A stretch of 55,267 nucleotides of DNA, from assembly GCF_011752565.1 (NCBI RefSeq), contig NZ_VWXK01000039.1, forward strand, positions 1-55,267. The letters run 5' to 3'. The stretch's first letter is position 1. Each line of letters begins with the position of its first letter. This document shows positions 34,834-43,559 of the stretch, in pieces. This DNA is from Pantoea sp. Ap-967 (GTDB taxonomy: Bacteria; Pseudomonadota; Gammaproteobacteria; Pseudomonadales; Pseudomonadaceae). The notes under the pieces are model-generated. The model made no database searches, was not told the DNA's origin, and was given only the letters and a program-made list of their open reading frames with translations. The position numbers and the translations under genes are program-made.

Positions 34834-37770
34834 ATGTACAAAGGATTGATCCGCGCCCTTGGCGCCGTGCTGGCCTTGCTGGCCCTCTACAGCCTGCTTG
34901 GCTTCCTCATTCTGCCCGGTGTCGCCTTGCGTATCGCCAACCAGCAGCTGGCGCAGTACGCCACCGTGCCGGCGCACCTGCAACGCATCGAACTCAACCC
35001 GTTCAGCCTGGAGCTGACACTGTGGGGCCTGCAGCTGGGCGAGCCGGGCAAGGAGCAGGTCGGCTTCGAGCGCCTGTACGCCAACCTGGCGCTCGACAGC
35101 CTGTGGAGCGGCGCCCTGCACCTGCAGGCCGTGGAGCTCGACAAGCCACGCAACGAGGTGCTGTTCGCCAAGGACGGCACGCTCAACCTGACCCAGCTGT
35201 TCAAGTTGCCGCCCAGCCAGCCCAAGGCCGACGAGCCGCCTGGCAAGCCATTCCCCCTGCGCATCGCCAGTATCAAGCTCAACGGCGGCTACCTGCATTT
35301 CGAAGACAAGCGCCCGAGCGAGCCGATCGAATTTCTTTACGACGACATGAACCTGGAGCTGAAAAACCTCAGCACCCTGCCCGACGACAACGCCGACATG
35401 ACCCTGGTCGCCCAGGGCCCCAACGGCGGGCGTATCGACTGGGCCGGCACCCTGAGCCTGTCGCCAGTCGCCTCGCAGGGCACGCTCAAGGTCACCGACG
35501 GCAAGATGAAGCTGTTCTGGCCCTATGTGCGCGATGCCCTGCCGCTGGTGCTGGAAGAGGGCACCCTGAGCCTCGACACCCACTACACGATCAACCTGTC
35601 CAAGGGCACTGAGCTGCTACTGGAAAATGCCTCGATCAAGGTGGCGCCGTTCAACCTCCAGGCCCCCGATGGCCGCCCCCTGGTGCGCCTGGCCAGCCTG
35701 CAGGTGAGCGAAACCTCCGTCGACCTGGCCAAGCAGCTCGTCACCGTCGGCAAGGTGCGCAGCGAACAGCTGGAAACCTGGGCCGCCCTGGAAAAGGACG
35801 GCCAGCTCGACTGGCAGAAGCTGTTCGCCGAGCAACCGGCCAACGCCACGGCGAAGGAAAAGGCCGAGCTGGCCGCAGCCGAGCCCACGCCTGAAGAGCA
35901 GGCCGCCAAGCAACCGGGCAAACCCTGGCAGGTGCTGCTCAAGGATGTGCAACTGCGCAATTACCAGGTGCACCTGGCCGACCGCAGCCAGAAAGAACCG
36001 GTGGCCCTGGATCTCGGCCCGCTGAACCTCGACCTGCAAGGCTTCGACAGCCTCAACCAGTCGCCCTTCACCCTCAAGCTCGACACCGGCGTGGGCAAGC
36101 AGGGCAAGCTGCAGGCCGCAGGCGAAGTCAACCTGGCGCCGGTCACCGCCCGGCTCGATGTCAGCACCCGGGACATCGACCTGCGCGTGGCCCAGGCCTA
36201 CATCAGCCCGTTCATCCGCCTGGAGCTGCGCAGCGGTATGCTGGCCAGTGACCTCAAGGTTGACCTCAAGCGCGTCGACCCACTGGCGTTCAGCGTCACC
36301 GGCAAGGCCCAGGTCAACCAGTTGCATACCCTGGATACCATCAAGGACCGGGACTTCGTGAAGTGGGAACAGGTTAACGTCGACGGCCTGTCGTACGTGC
36401 ATGGCGATGCCCTGTCGATCGACAAGGTGACCCTGCGCCAACCCTATGCGCGCTTCATCATCAACGAGGATCGCACCACCAACGTCGATGACCTGCTTAT
36501 CCCACAACCGGCAGGCGCGCCCAGCGCTGGCAAGGCCAAACCGGCCAGTGCCGCCGCCAGCAAGCCCCTGGGTATCCACGTCGGCCAGATCGACATCAAC
36601 GACGGCTCGGCCAACTTCGCCGACCTGACCCTCACCCCGAACTTTGCCACCGCCGTGCAGCAGCTCAACGGCCAGATCGGCACCCTCGACAACCGCAAGC
36701 CCGTGCCGGCCAAGGTCGATGTCAAAGGCAAGGTCGACCGCTATGCACCGGTCACCATCAAGGGTGCACTGAACCCCTTCAACCCGCTGGCCAGCCTGGA
36801 CATCGCCACCAGTTTCAAGCGCGTCGAGCTCACCACCCTGACGCCCTACTCCGGCAAGTTCGCCGGGTTCCGCATCCGCAAGGGCCGGCTGAACCTCGAC
36901 CTGCACTACCTGATCACCAATGGCCAATTGAAGGCCGAGAACAAGCTGGTGGTCGAGCAATTGCAACTGGGTGAAAAGGTCGACAGCCCGGATGCCGTGG
37001 ACCTGCCGATTCGCCTGGCCATTGCCCTGCTCAAGGACACCGAAGGCAGGATATCCATCGAGCTTCCCGTCACCGGCGACCTCAATAACCCGCAGTTCAG
37101 CGTGATGCCAATCGTCTGGCAAACCCTGCGCAACCTGGTGCTGCGCGCAGCCCAGGCGCCGTTCAAGTTCATCGGCGGGCTGATTGCCGGCGGTGGCTCG
37201 CAAGACCTGGGCACCGTCGCTTTCGCCCCAGGCTCCAGCGAGCTTGGCGGTGATGCCCAGTCGACCCTGGACAAGCTTGCCGCAGCGCTCAAGGAACGCC
37301 CGGAGCTGCGCCTGGAAATCGAAGGCACCGCCGCACAAAGCAGCGACGGGCCGTTGATTGCCCAGCAGCGCCTGGAGCGCGAGTATCAGGCGACCTGGTA
37401 CAAGATCCTGCAGCGGCGCGGTGACAAGGTGCCGGCCAATGCCTCGATGCTGGTGGTCGATGACAGTGACAAGCCGGCGATGCTTGAGGGCATCTACCGC
37501 ACTCGCCTCAAGCAGCAGCCGCCGGCCGAGTGGGAGAAACTGAGCCGCGATGAACGTACCGCCAAGCTGCGCGAGGCGGTGATCAAGTCATGGGCCGAGA
37601 GCACACCGCTGCTGCGCACCTTGGGGCAAGAGCGGGCCAGTAGCATCAAGGATTACCTGGTGGACAAGGGCAAGCTTGAGGATGACCGGGTTTACTTTAT
37701 CGACACCAGTCTGGGGCAGGCTGAGGGTGATGGGCGGGTGATTACCCCGATGCACCTGGATGCGGAGTGA
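34834..37770 (+). CDS. Large AsmA-like (DUF748) envelope protein
   Basis: 978 residues with one N-terminal membrane anchor (about residues 8-30) and then a long repetitive beta-rich region of the DUF748/AsmA type (repeats such as LRIASIKLNGGYLHFED and HVGQIDINDGSANFADL). Such proteins are thought to sit in the periplasm and bridge the membranes for lipid or outer-membrane traffic, which is inferred here. Near residue 800 a segment (FAPGSSELGGDAQSTLDKLA) resembles an OmpA-like domain. A low-complexity Lys/Glu/Ala segment (about 335-360) separates two halves. Confidence 0.85.
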   Translation: MYKGLIRALGAVLALLALYSLLGFLILPGVALRIANQQLAQYATVPAHLQRIELNPFSLELTLWGLQLGEPGKEQVGFERLYANLALDSLWSGALHLQAVELDKPRNEVLFAKDGTLNLTQLFKLPPSQPKADEPPGKPFPLRIASIKLNGGYLHFEDKRPSEPIEFLYDDMNLELKNLSTLPDDNADMTLVAQGPNGGRIDWAGTLSLSPVASQGTLKVTDGKMKLFWPYVRDALPLVLEEGTLSLDTHYTINLSKGTELLLENASIKVAPFNLQAPDGRPLVRLASLQVSETSVDLAKQLVTVGKVRSEQLETWAALEKDGQLDWQKLFAEQPANATAKEKAELAAAEPTPEEQAAKQPGKPWQVLLKDVQLRNYQVHLADRSQKEPVALDLGPLNLDLQGFDSLNQSPFTLKLDTGVGKQGKLQAAGEVNLAPVTARLDVSTRDIDLRVAQAYISPFIRLELRSGMLASDLKVDLKRVDPLAFSVTGKAQVNQLHTLDTIKDRDFVKWEQVNVDGLSYVHGDALSIDKVTLRQPYARFIINEDRTTNVDDLLIPQPAGAPSAGKAKPASAAASKPLGIHVGQIDINDGSANFADLTLTPNFATAVQQLNGQIGTLDNRKPVPAKVDVKGKVDRYAPVTIKGALNPFNPLASLDIATSFKRVELTTLTPYSGKFAGFRIRKGRLNLDLHYLITNGQLKAENKLVVEQLQLGEKVDSPDAVDLPIRLAIALLKDTEGRISIELPVTGDLNNPQFSVMPIVWQTLRNLVLRAAQAPFKFIGGLIAGGGSQDLGTVAFAPGSSELGGDAQSTLDKLAAALKERPELRLEIEGTAAQSSDGPLIAQQRLEREYQATWYKILQRRGDKVPANASMLVVDDSDKPAMLEGIYRTRLKQQPPAEWEKLSRDERTAKLREAVIKSWAESTPLLRTLGQERASSIKDYLVDKGKLEDDRVYFIDTSLGQAEGDGRVITPMHLDAE

Positions 37771-37787
37771 TTGAGTTGAACAGGTCT

Positions 37788-37867
37788 GGCCTCTTCGCGG
37801 GGCAAGCCCGCTCCTACAAGGATGTCAGCACACCTTTGTAGGAGCGGGCTTGCCCCGCGAAGAGGCC
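37788..37867. repeat. Perfect inverted REP pair after the DUF748 gene
   Basis: 32-bp perfectly complementary arms (GGCCTCTTCGCGGGGC then AAGCCCGCTCCTACAA) around a 16-bp loop. GCGGGG dialect, same as 31741-31828. Sits between convergent genes and could terminate both. Confidence 0.93.
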
Positions 37868-37876
37868 GCCACAGGC

Positions 37877-38290
37877 TTACACTAACCGCTGCCCTGAAAC
37901 CGCCGGGTGATACAGCGGCTGCACCTTGTTCCCCGCCGGGTCCAGCAAATGGAAGCTGCGCGCCCCATCCCCATGGTTGAACGGCCGGTCGAGCAAGGTC
38001 ACCCCACGCGCCTTGAAGTACTGGTACCACGCCTCCAGCTCCTCGACGCTGTCGACGATGAACCCGTAATGGTCCAGGGTCTGCAAGCCGTTCGCCGCCC
38101 CTACTCCACGCCCCAGCGACAGGTTGTCGTTACCGCAGGTCAGGTACACCAGGTCTTCATTGGCGCGGCTCAGCACCTCCATGCCCATGACATCCACGTA
38201 GAAACGCTCGCACTCCTCCAGGTTCGGCACCAGCAGGGCAATGTGACGCAAGCCGTTGAGGCGGCCAGGGCGGGCAGGCAATTCGGACAT
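37877..38290 (-). CDS. VOC-family (glyoxalase/dioxygenase fold) protein
   Basis: 137 residues with two beta-alpha-beta-beta-beta repeats. Visible: LRHIALLVPNLEECERFYVDVMGM and the C-terminal HLLDPAGNKVQPLY. Metal ligands are likely His16, His74 region and Glu or Gln equivalents, but the fold alone does not give the substrate. GGAG lies 8 bp before ATG. Divergent from the ABM gene across 60 bp with a TTGTATACAA palindrome, so they may share control. Confidence 0.85.
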   Translation of the reverse strand: MSELPARPGRLNGLRHIALLVPNLEECERFYVDVMGMEVLSRANEDLVYLTCGNDNLSLGRGVGAANGLQTLDHYGFIVDSVEELEAWYQYFKARGVTLLDRPFNHGDGARSFHLLDPAGNKVQPLYHPAVSGQRLV

Positions 38291-38306
38291 TGGCGAAGCT
38301 CCATTT

Positions 38307-38316
38307 TTGTATACAA
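38307..38316. promoter_or_regulatory. TTGTATACAA palindrome in the divergent VOC/ABM promoter region
   Basis: A perfect 10-bp palindrome (12 with the flanking A/T) that resembles operators of GntR/FadR-type repressors. It would overlap the -10 of the leftward gene and the -35 of the rightward one. No regulator gene lies beside it in this window. Confidence 0.5.
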
Positions 38317-38350
38317 TTCATGTGAGAATGTAAAACAAAAGGACCGCCCT

Positions 38351-38653
38351 GTGTATAGCCTGTTCATCAAGACCCGCGTCAAGCCCGGTTGCGCCGACGC
38401 CTTTCTCACGGCCATCAAGGTCAATGCTGCCGCTTCGGTGGCCACCGAACCGGGTTGCCTGGTGTTCGATGTGTCCCAGGACCGCCTCGACCCGGACGTC
38501 ATCTATCTCTATGAAATTTACCGCGATGACGACGCCTATGAAGCCCACACCCAGACGGCACATTTTCGCGACAGCCGGCCGCTGGTCGAGCCGCTGGTAT
38601 TGGAGCAGGAATGCTTCGAAAGCGATGTGATCGCCCGCAACCCGGTGTACTGA
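38351..38653 (+). CDS. Antibiotic-biosynthesis-monooxygenase (ABM) domain protein
   Basis: 100-residue single-domain ABM/YgiN-like protein. The ferredoxin-like fold shows FIKTRVKPGCADAFL, EPGCLVFDVSQ, and YLYEIYRDDDAYEAHTQTAHF, the motif common to quinol monooxygenases and signal-degrading enzymes such as LsrG. Despite the family name, nothing here implies antibiotic synthesis. GTG at 38351 with GGA nearby. The longer in-frame reading upstream runs over the VOC gene and is rejected. Confidence 0.85.
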   Translation: MYSLFIKTRVKPGCADAFLTAIKVNAAASVATEPGCLVFDVSQDRLDPDVIYLYEIYRDDDAYEAHTQTAHFRDSRPLVEPLVLEQECFESDVIARNPVY

Positions 38654-38664
38654 GCGCACCAATG

Positions 38665-38692
38665 AAAAGCCCCGGCGTTCGCCGAGGCTTTT
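38665..38692 (+). terminator. Terminator between the ABM and BON genes
   Basis: AAAAGCCcCGGCG, short loop, CGCCGaGGCTTTT. One mismatch in the stem. It lies between convergent genes and can serve both. Confidence 0.85.
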
Positions 38693-38732
38693 GGGAAAGG
38701 TGGCCAAATCCGTTTGGCCGACGGGACATTCC

Positions 38733-39083
38733 TTATTCGGCTTTCAGGCCGTCAGCAGACACAGCCTTCACGCCTTTGATTTTCTTGGTGATATCAACGG
38801 CCATTTTCTTCTGCGATTCGGTCACGGCAGTGGTCGACGACAGCGATACGACACCTTTATTGGTTTCGACCTTGATGTCGCTACCTGGGATGCCTTTTTC
38901 GGTCAGCAGGTCAGATTTGACCTTGGTAGTGATCCAAGTGTCCGAGGTCGCTTCCTTGGCTTTGGTCACCTCACCGGCCGCCAGCGTCATCGGGGCCTGG
39001 GTGGACTGTTGGGCGAAGGCCGCATTAGCCATGGTCAGGGTCAGAGCGGTAGCAGTAGCGGCAGCAATGGCGAACTTCTTCAT
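38733..39083 (-). CDS. Periplasmic BON-domain protein
   Basis: 116 residues. Cleavable signal (MKKFAIAAATATALTL to NAAFA|QQS), then a BON domain (DTWITTKVKSDLLTEKGIPG, KGVVSLSSTTAV, KGVKAVSADGL), similar to OsmY-type proteins that bind phospholipids. Start at 39083 (GGAGTG upstream); the longer ORF to 39299 has no support. An osmotic or envelope stress role is inferred only from the family. Confidence 0.9.
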   Translation of the reverse strand: MKKFAIAAATATALTLTMANAAFAQQSTQAPMTLAAGEVTKAKEATSDTWITTKVKSDLLTEKGIPGSDIKVETNKGVVSLSSTTAVTESQKKMAVDITKKIKGVKAVSADGLKAE

Positions 39084-39302
39084 GTGGGTCACTCCTGTTT
39101 TTCGAAAGGTCTGCGCCGTGAGTCCTGGCGGCAGGTATGAAGGTAGTTGCATCTGCTGTGCCAGCTTTTCCGCTTCGCTTGTTTCCTTATAAATCAATGA
39201 CTTAGCTACACACCATAGTTTCATGGTTCGTGCATTTTGCAACCCACGCAGAAAACCTGCATGCAAGATGCAAGCGTACAAAAGGTTCCCTTGGGCCATG
39301 AA

Positions 39303-39328
39303 AAAAGGGCCCTGCGAAGGGCCCTTTT
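39303..39328. terminator. Terminator downstream of pnp
   Basis: AAAAGGGCCCT, 4-nt loop, AGGGCCCTTTT-like stem with T-run on the minus strand (the pnp side) and A-run mirrored. 20-45 bp past the pnp stop. 39084-39302 otherwise holds only the BON promoter region. Confidence 0.85.
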
Positions 39329-39347
39329 CCTGTTGCTTGGCAGTCGC

Positions 39348-41453
39348 TTAGACGCCCGAGGCCTTGGCCGCGGCAACGTCTTTGATCGACAGCTTGATAC
39401 GGCCGCGGTTGTCCACGTCCAGTACCAGCACTTCAACTTCCTGGCCTTCCTTGAGCACGTCGGTGACTTTCTCGACGCGAGCATCGCTCAGCATCGAGAT
39501 GTGCACCAGGCCGTCCTTGCCAGGCAGGATGTTGACGAAGGCGCCGAAGTCGACAATGCGCTCGACCTTGCCGACGTAGATCTTGCCGATCTCGGCCTCG
39601 GCGGTGATGCCCAGGATGCGCTGCTTGGCAGCATCTGCCGCTTCCTTGGTTTCGCCGAAAATCTTGATCGAGCCGTCGTCTTCGATGTCGATCGAAGCCT
39701 TGGTTTCTTCGCAGATGGCACGGATGGTGGCGCCACCTTTACCGATGACGTCACGGATCTTGTCGGTGTCGATCTTCATCGCGATCATGGTCGGGGCGTT
39801 GGCCGACAGCTCGGTACGCGACTCGCCAATGATCTGGTTCATCTGGCCGAGGATGTTCAGGCGCGCTTCCAGGGCTTGGCCCAGGGCGATTTCCATGATC
39901 TCTTCGGTGATGCCGTTGATCTTGATGTCCATCTGCAGCGCGGTAACACCCTTGGCGGTACCGGCTACCTTGAAGTCCATGTCGCCCAAGTGGTCTTCGT
40001 CACCCAGGATGTCGGTGAGGATGGCGAACTTCTCGCCTTCCTTGACCAGGCCCATGGCGATACCGGCCACTGGCGCCTTCATCGGTACACCGGCGTCCAT
40101 CAGGGCCAGGGAAGCACCGCAAACCGAGGCCATGGAGCTGGAACCGTTGGATTCGGTGATTTCCGACACCACGCGGATGGTGTACGGGAACACGTCGGCC
40201 GCTGGCAGCATGGCCTGCACCGAACGACGGGCCAGACGGCCGTGGCCGATTTCGCGGCGGCCAGCACCGCCCATGCGGCCACACTCACCTACCGAGAACG
40301 GTGGGAAGTTGTAGTGCAGCATGAACGGGTCTTTCTTCTCGCCTTCCAGGGTGTCCAGCAGCTGGGCGTCACGGGCAGTACCCAGGGTCGCAACGACCAG
40401 GGCCTGGGTTTCGCCACGGGTGAACAGGGCCGAACCGTGGGTCTTCGGCAGCACGCCAACTTCGATGTTCAGCGGGCGTACGGTCTTGGTGTCGCGGCCG
40501 TCGATACGTGGCTTGCCGTTGACGATGTTTTCGCGAACGGTGCGGTATTCGATCTCGCCGAAGATGTCTTTGACTTCGCCAGCCGAAGGTTGGCCTTCTT
40601 CACCGGAGAACTTGGCAACCGCCTGGTCGCGCAGCTCGCCCAGGCGCGCATAGCGGTCGGCCTTGACGGTGATGGTGTAGCCCTGGGAAACGGCTTCGCC
40701 GAATTCAGCGCGGATGGCGTTGAACAGCTCGGTGTTGGCAACGGCCGGTTTCCAGTCCCAGGTCGGCTTGCCGGCTTCGGCAGCCAGCTCTTTGACAGCC
40801 TGGATAACAGCCTGGAATTCGTCGTGGGCGAACAGCACGGCGCCCAGCATCTGGTCTTCGGTCAGCTCTTGGGCTTCCGATTCAACCATCAGTACGGCGT
40901 CGGAAGTACCGGCTACGACCATGTCCAGGCTCGAAGCAGCCAGTTGCTCGTAGGTTGGGTTCAGCAGGTAGCCGGTGCTTTCGTGGAAGGCAACGCGAGC
41001 GGCACCGATCGGGCCTTCGAACGGAATGCCGGAGATGGCCAGGGCAGCCGAAGTACCGATCATCGCGGCGATGTCCGGGTCGGTCTTCTTGCTGGTGGAA
41101 ACCACGGTGCAGACAACCTGCACTTCGTTCATGAAGCCTTCAGGGAACAGCGGACGGATCGGGCGGTCGATCAGACGCGAGGTCAGGGTCTCTTTCTCGG
41201 AAGGACGGCCTTCACGCTTGAAGAAGCCACCTGGGATCTTGCCCGCGGCGTAGGTTTTTTCCTGATAGTGGACCGACAGCGGGAAGAAGCCCTTGCCCGG
41301 GTCTGCCTGCTTGGCACCGACCACGGTCACCAGCACGGTGACGTCGTTGTCGACGGTAACCAGCACGGCGCCGGTTGCCTGACGGGCAATACGGCCCGTT
41401 TCGAGAGTAACGGTCGATTGACCGAACTGGAATTTCTTGATTACCGGGTTCAC
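39348..41453 (-). CDS. pnp: Polyribonucleotide nucleotidyltransferase (PNPase)
   Basis: 701 residues, normal PNPase length. Phosphorolytic 3'-5' exoribonuclease of the degradosome. Two RNase PH-like domains flank a helical region. Visible are RPIRPLFPEGF, YNFPPFSVGECGRMGGAGRREIGHG in the second core, the KH domain (GKGGATIRAI, about 565) and the S1 domain (VGKVERIVDFGAFV, about 626-690). It is last of the rpsO-pnp pair and preceded by a long hairpin leader, suggesting RNase III/PNPase autoregulation as in E. coli. Confidence 0.98.
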   Translation of the reverse strand: MNPVIKKFQFGQSTVTLETGRIARQATGAVLVTVDNDVTVLVTVVGAKQADPGKGFFPLSVHYQEKTYAAGKIPGGFFKREGRPSEKETLTSRLIDRPIRPLFPEGFMNEVQVVCTVVSTSKKTDPDIAAMIGTSAALAISGIPFEGPIGAARVAFHESTGYLLNPTYEQLAASSLDMVVAGTSDAVLMVESEAQELTEDQMLGAVLFAHDEFQAVIQAVKELAAEAGKPTWDWKPAVANTELFNAIRAEFGEAVSQGYTITVKADRYARLGELRDQAVAKFSGEEGQPSAGEVKDIFGEIEYRTVRENIVNGKPRIDGRDTKTVRPLNIEVGVLPKTHGSALFTRGETQALVVATLGTARDAQLLDTLEGEKKDPFMLHYNFPPFSVGECGRMGGAGRREIGHGRLARRSVQAMLPAADVFPYTIRVVSEITESNGSSSMASVCGASLALMDAGVPMKAPVAGIAMGLVKEGEKFAILTDILGDEDHLGDMDFKVAGTAKGVTALQMDIKINGITEEIMEIALGQALEARLNILGQMNQIIGESRTELSANAPTMIAMKIDTDKIRDVIGKGGATIRAICEETKASIDIEDDGSIKIFGETKEAADAAKQRILGITAEAEIGKIYVGKVERIVDFGAFVNILPGKDGLVHISMLSDARVEKVTDVLKEGQEVEVLVLDVDNRGRIKLSIKDVAAAKASGV

Positions 41454-41550
41454 GGTTTCCTACCTTTTTCAGTGGCTCTGGGGGAACTGGTTTCTTGCGA
41501 ATTCTTGGGCAGAACGGGGAATCGGCCCCATTGACCGTCCAGATACAACA

Positions 41551-41613
41551 CGAGGTTGGGAGCCTGGCGCCGAGCGGAAAAAACCACTCGGCATTGCCAG
41601 GCTGCCAACCTCG
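41551..41613 (-). promoter_or_regulatory. Long stem-loop in the rpsO-pnp intercistronic leader
   Basis: GAGGTTGGGAGCCTGGC pairs with GCCAGGCTGCCAACCTC, and an inner CCGAGcGG pairs with CCaCTCGG around a six-base A/U loop; about 26 bp of mostly continuous stem. In E. coli an RNase III-cleaved hairpin at this place lets PNPase repress its own synthesis; the same role is inferred. 41454-41550 holds the rest of the leader. Confidence 0.75.
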
Positions 41614-41703
41614 AAGATACGCGTGGCGTGCCCGACGACAATGCTGCGAAGCAGCATAGCCGAAGCTTGCGACACGCCATGCACACCACTGACCAGGCCG
41701 CTA

Positions 41704-41973
41704 TTAGCGACGCAGGCCCAGGCGACCGATCAGGGCGCTGTAACGAGTGGTGTCTTTGCCCTTCAGGTAGTCCAGCAGCTTACGACGCTGGTTAACCATA
41801 CGAATCAGACCACGACGGGAGTGGTGGTCTTTGTCGTTGGCCTTGAAGTGGCCTTGCAGCTTGTTGATGTTGGCGGTCAGCAGAGCAACCTGCACTTCCG
41901 GGCTACCGGTATCGCCGGCGGCTTGCTGGTATTCGGCAACGATCTGAGCTTTTTCTTCAACGCTGAGGGCCAT
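41704..41973 (-). CDS. rpsO: 30S ribosomal protein S15
   Basis: 89 residues, the exact length of S15. Binds 16S rRNA early in 30S assembly (the helix 20-22 junction). Visible: DTGSPEVQVALLTANIN and HHSRRGLIRMVNQRRKLLDYLK. ATG at 41973 has GGAG upstream. The ORF extends to 42015 but that start is unsupported. In E. coli S15 represses its own mRNA. Confidence 0.98.
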   Translation of the reverse strand: MALSVEEKAQIVAEYQQAAGDTGSPEVQVALLTANINKLQGHFKANDKDHHSRRGLIRMVNQRRKLLDYLKGKDTTRYSALIGRLGLRR

Positions 41974-42085
41974 GAGGCTTCTCCTGATTAAACGGACCCC
42001 GCGAACGGGTTCCAATAGGCCAGGGACAAATCCCTGTATTAATAAAATGAGGTGTGACCGTGCCTACTGACAGCCATCCTCGGTG

Positions 42086-42117
42086 CCACCGGTTTCAGCC
42101 AAGGCCTGGGCCGGTGG
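42086..42117. repeat. Hairpin in the truB-rpsO gap
   Basis: CCACCGG ... CCGGTGG with an 18-bp loop, between truB and rpsO. A second small hairpin (CAGGGAcaaaTCCCTG) is at 42021-42036. Neither has a U-run, so the two genes may be one transcript with internal folded spacers. Confidence 0.55.
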
Positions 42118-42123
42118 TTTCGG

Positions 42124-43041
42124 TCATTCCGACCGAATCAGTCGACGCGGCGCAATGCGCCCGTCTTCGCTCACTTCACCGATACCGATGAAGCGGCCAT
42201 TGTGATCCTGTACGCGGACCATGCCAAACTGAGGTGCCTCCGGCGCGCGCACCGCCTGGCCATGCAGCCAGTAGAAAGCGCTGTGCTCGGACAGGCACAC
42301 CAGTGGCCAGTCCTGCAGCCCGCTGTCGGACGGCATCAGGAAGCGATCGAGCGCTTCGTTGCCACCTTCGGCATGGGCCTGCTCAAGTTCCTCAAGGGTA
42401 ACCGTCTGTGCCAGCGCGAAGGGCCCAGCCTGGGTCCTGCGCAGCTCGGCGACATAGGCGCCGCAGCCCAGGGCCTCGCCCATATCCTCCACCAGGGTGC
42501 GGATATAGGTGCCTTTGCTGCAACCCACCGACAGTCGTGCACGGGTGCCTTCGCACTCAAGCAACTCCAAGCGGCCAATAGTAACAGAACGCGCCTCGCG
42601 CTCCACTACCTCTCCTGCACGCGCCAGTTTGTACAGCGGCTGGCCGTCGCGCTTGAGCGCCGAGTACATCGGCGGCACTTGAAGGATTTCACCACGAAAA
42701 CGTGGGATAACGGCTTCGATATCGGCGCGACCAACGGTTACTTCGCGGGTCTGCAGCACTTCGCCTTCAGCGTCCGCCGTGGTGGTAGTCTGCCCCATCT
42801 GCATGACCGTCTCGTAGCCCTTGTCGGAATCGAGCAGGTACTGCGAGAACTTGGTCGCTTCACCGAAGCACAGTGGCAGCACGCCGGTGGCCAGCGGGTC
42901 GAGGCTGCCGGTGTGGCCGGCCTTCTCGGCATTGAGCAGCCAGCGAACCTTCTGCAGCGCAGCGTTGGAGGTGAAGCCCAGCGGCTTGTCGAGCAGGATG
43001 ATGCCGCTGACGTTGCGGCGGATACGTTTGACCTGGGCCAC
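42124..43041 (-). CDS. truB: tRNA pseudouridine(55) synthase
   Basis: 305 residues. Makes Psi55 in the T-loop of tRNAs. TruB motifs: GIILLDKPLGFTSN, GHTGSLDPLATGVLPLC with the catalytic Asp and KGTYIRTLVEDMGE; PUA-like C-terminus. Tandem GTG starts are available (43044 and 43041); AAGGAG overlaps the rbfA stop, and the second GTG has the better spacing. Confidence 0.96.
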   Translation of the reverse strand: MAQVKRIRRNVSGIILLDKPLGFTSNAALQKVRWLLNAEKAGHTGSLDPLATGVLPLCFGEATKFSQYLLDSDKGYETVMQMGQTTTTADAEGEVLQTREVTVGRADIEAVIPRFRGEILQVPPMYSALKRDGQPLYKLARAGEVVEREARSVTIGRLELLECEGTRARLSVGCSKGTYIRTLVEDMGEALGCGAYVAELRRTQAGPFALAQTVTLEELEQAHAEGGNEALDRFLMPSDSGLQDWPLVCLSEHSAFYWLHGQAVRAPEAPQFGMVRVQDHNGRFIGIGEVSEDGRIAPRRLIRSE

Positions 43042-43044
43042 CAC

Positions 43045-43443
43045 TTACTCCTTGGCGTCCGGCTCGTCGGCATCCTTGTGCAGGCGGTCTTCGGCCACTG
43101 CACGTTCGATCAGTGCCGACAGGTGAACACCACGGCTGACACTTTCATCGAAGTGGAAGTGCAACTGCGGCACGCTGCGCAGCTGCATCGAGCGGCCCAG
43201 GTGCAGGCGCAGGAAGCTTGCGGCGCTGTTCAGGGCCTTGAGCGACTGTTGCACGGCGTCTGGCGTTTCTTCGCCCATCACGGTGATGAACACCTTGGCG
43301 TGGCCAAGGTCGCGGCTGACGTCGACGGCGGTGATGGTCACCAGGCCGACGCGCGGGTCTTTGACTTCACGGCGGATCAGCTCGGCCAGCTCACGCTGCA
43401 TCTGATCGCCGATACGTTGGGTACGGCTGTATTCTTTGGCCAT
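43045..43443 (-). CDS. rbfA: 30S ribosome-binding factor RbfA
   Basis: 132 residues of a KH-fold protein that helps mature the 16S 5' end and supports growth in the cold. Visible: SRTQRIGDQMQRELAELIRREVKDPR, the AxG-like ALNSAASFLRLHLG interruption and LHFHFDESV. Ends 3 bp before truB. 116 bp separate it from infB, most of it a strong hairpin. Confidence 0.97.
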   Translation of the reverse strand: MAKEYSRTQRIGDQMQRELAELIRREVKDPRVGLVTITAVDVSRDLGHAKVFITVMGEETPDAVQQSLKALNSAASFLRLHLGRSMQLRSVPQLHFHFDESVSRGVHLSALIERAVAEDRLHKDADEPDAKE

Positions 43444-43472
43444 TCTTGCTACCTGTAACTTAAAGCGGCAAA

Positions 43473-43502
43473 CGCCCGGTCAGGCTGATGCCTGACCGGG
43501 CG
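43473..43502. repeat. 13-bp perfect hairpin between infB and rbfA
   Basis: CGCCCGGTCAGGC, TGAT/ATCA loop, GCCTGACCGGGCG. On the minus strand it is followed by GTTTGCC, so only three T. It could partly attenuate rbfA or protect the infB mRNA end. Confidence 0.75.
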
Positions 43503-43559
43503 CTACCTACTGAGGCGCTGCCCACCGCCCTGCGGCGGGGGCTGGCGCCCTGCCCGCCC

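Noticed and set aside
38733..39299. 188-aa reading of the BON protein
   Set aside because: The extra 72 residues precede a perfect signal peptide and its ribosome-binding site.
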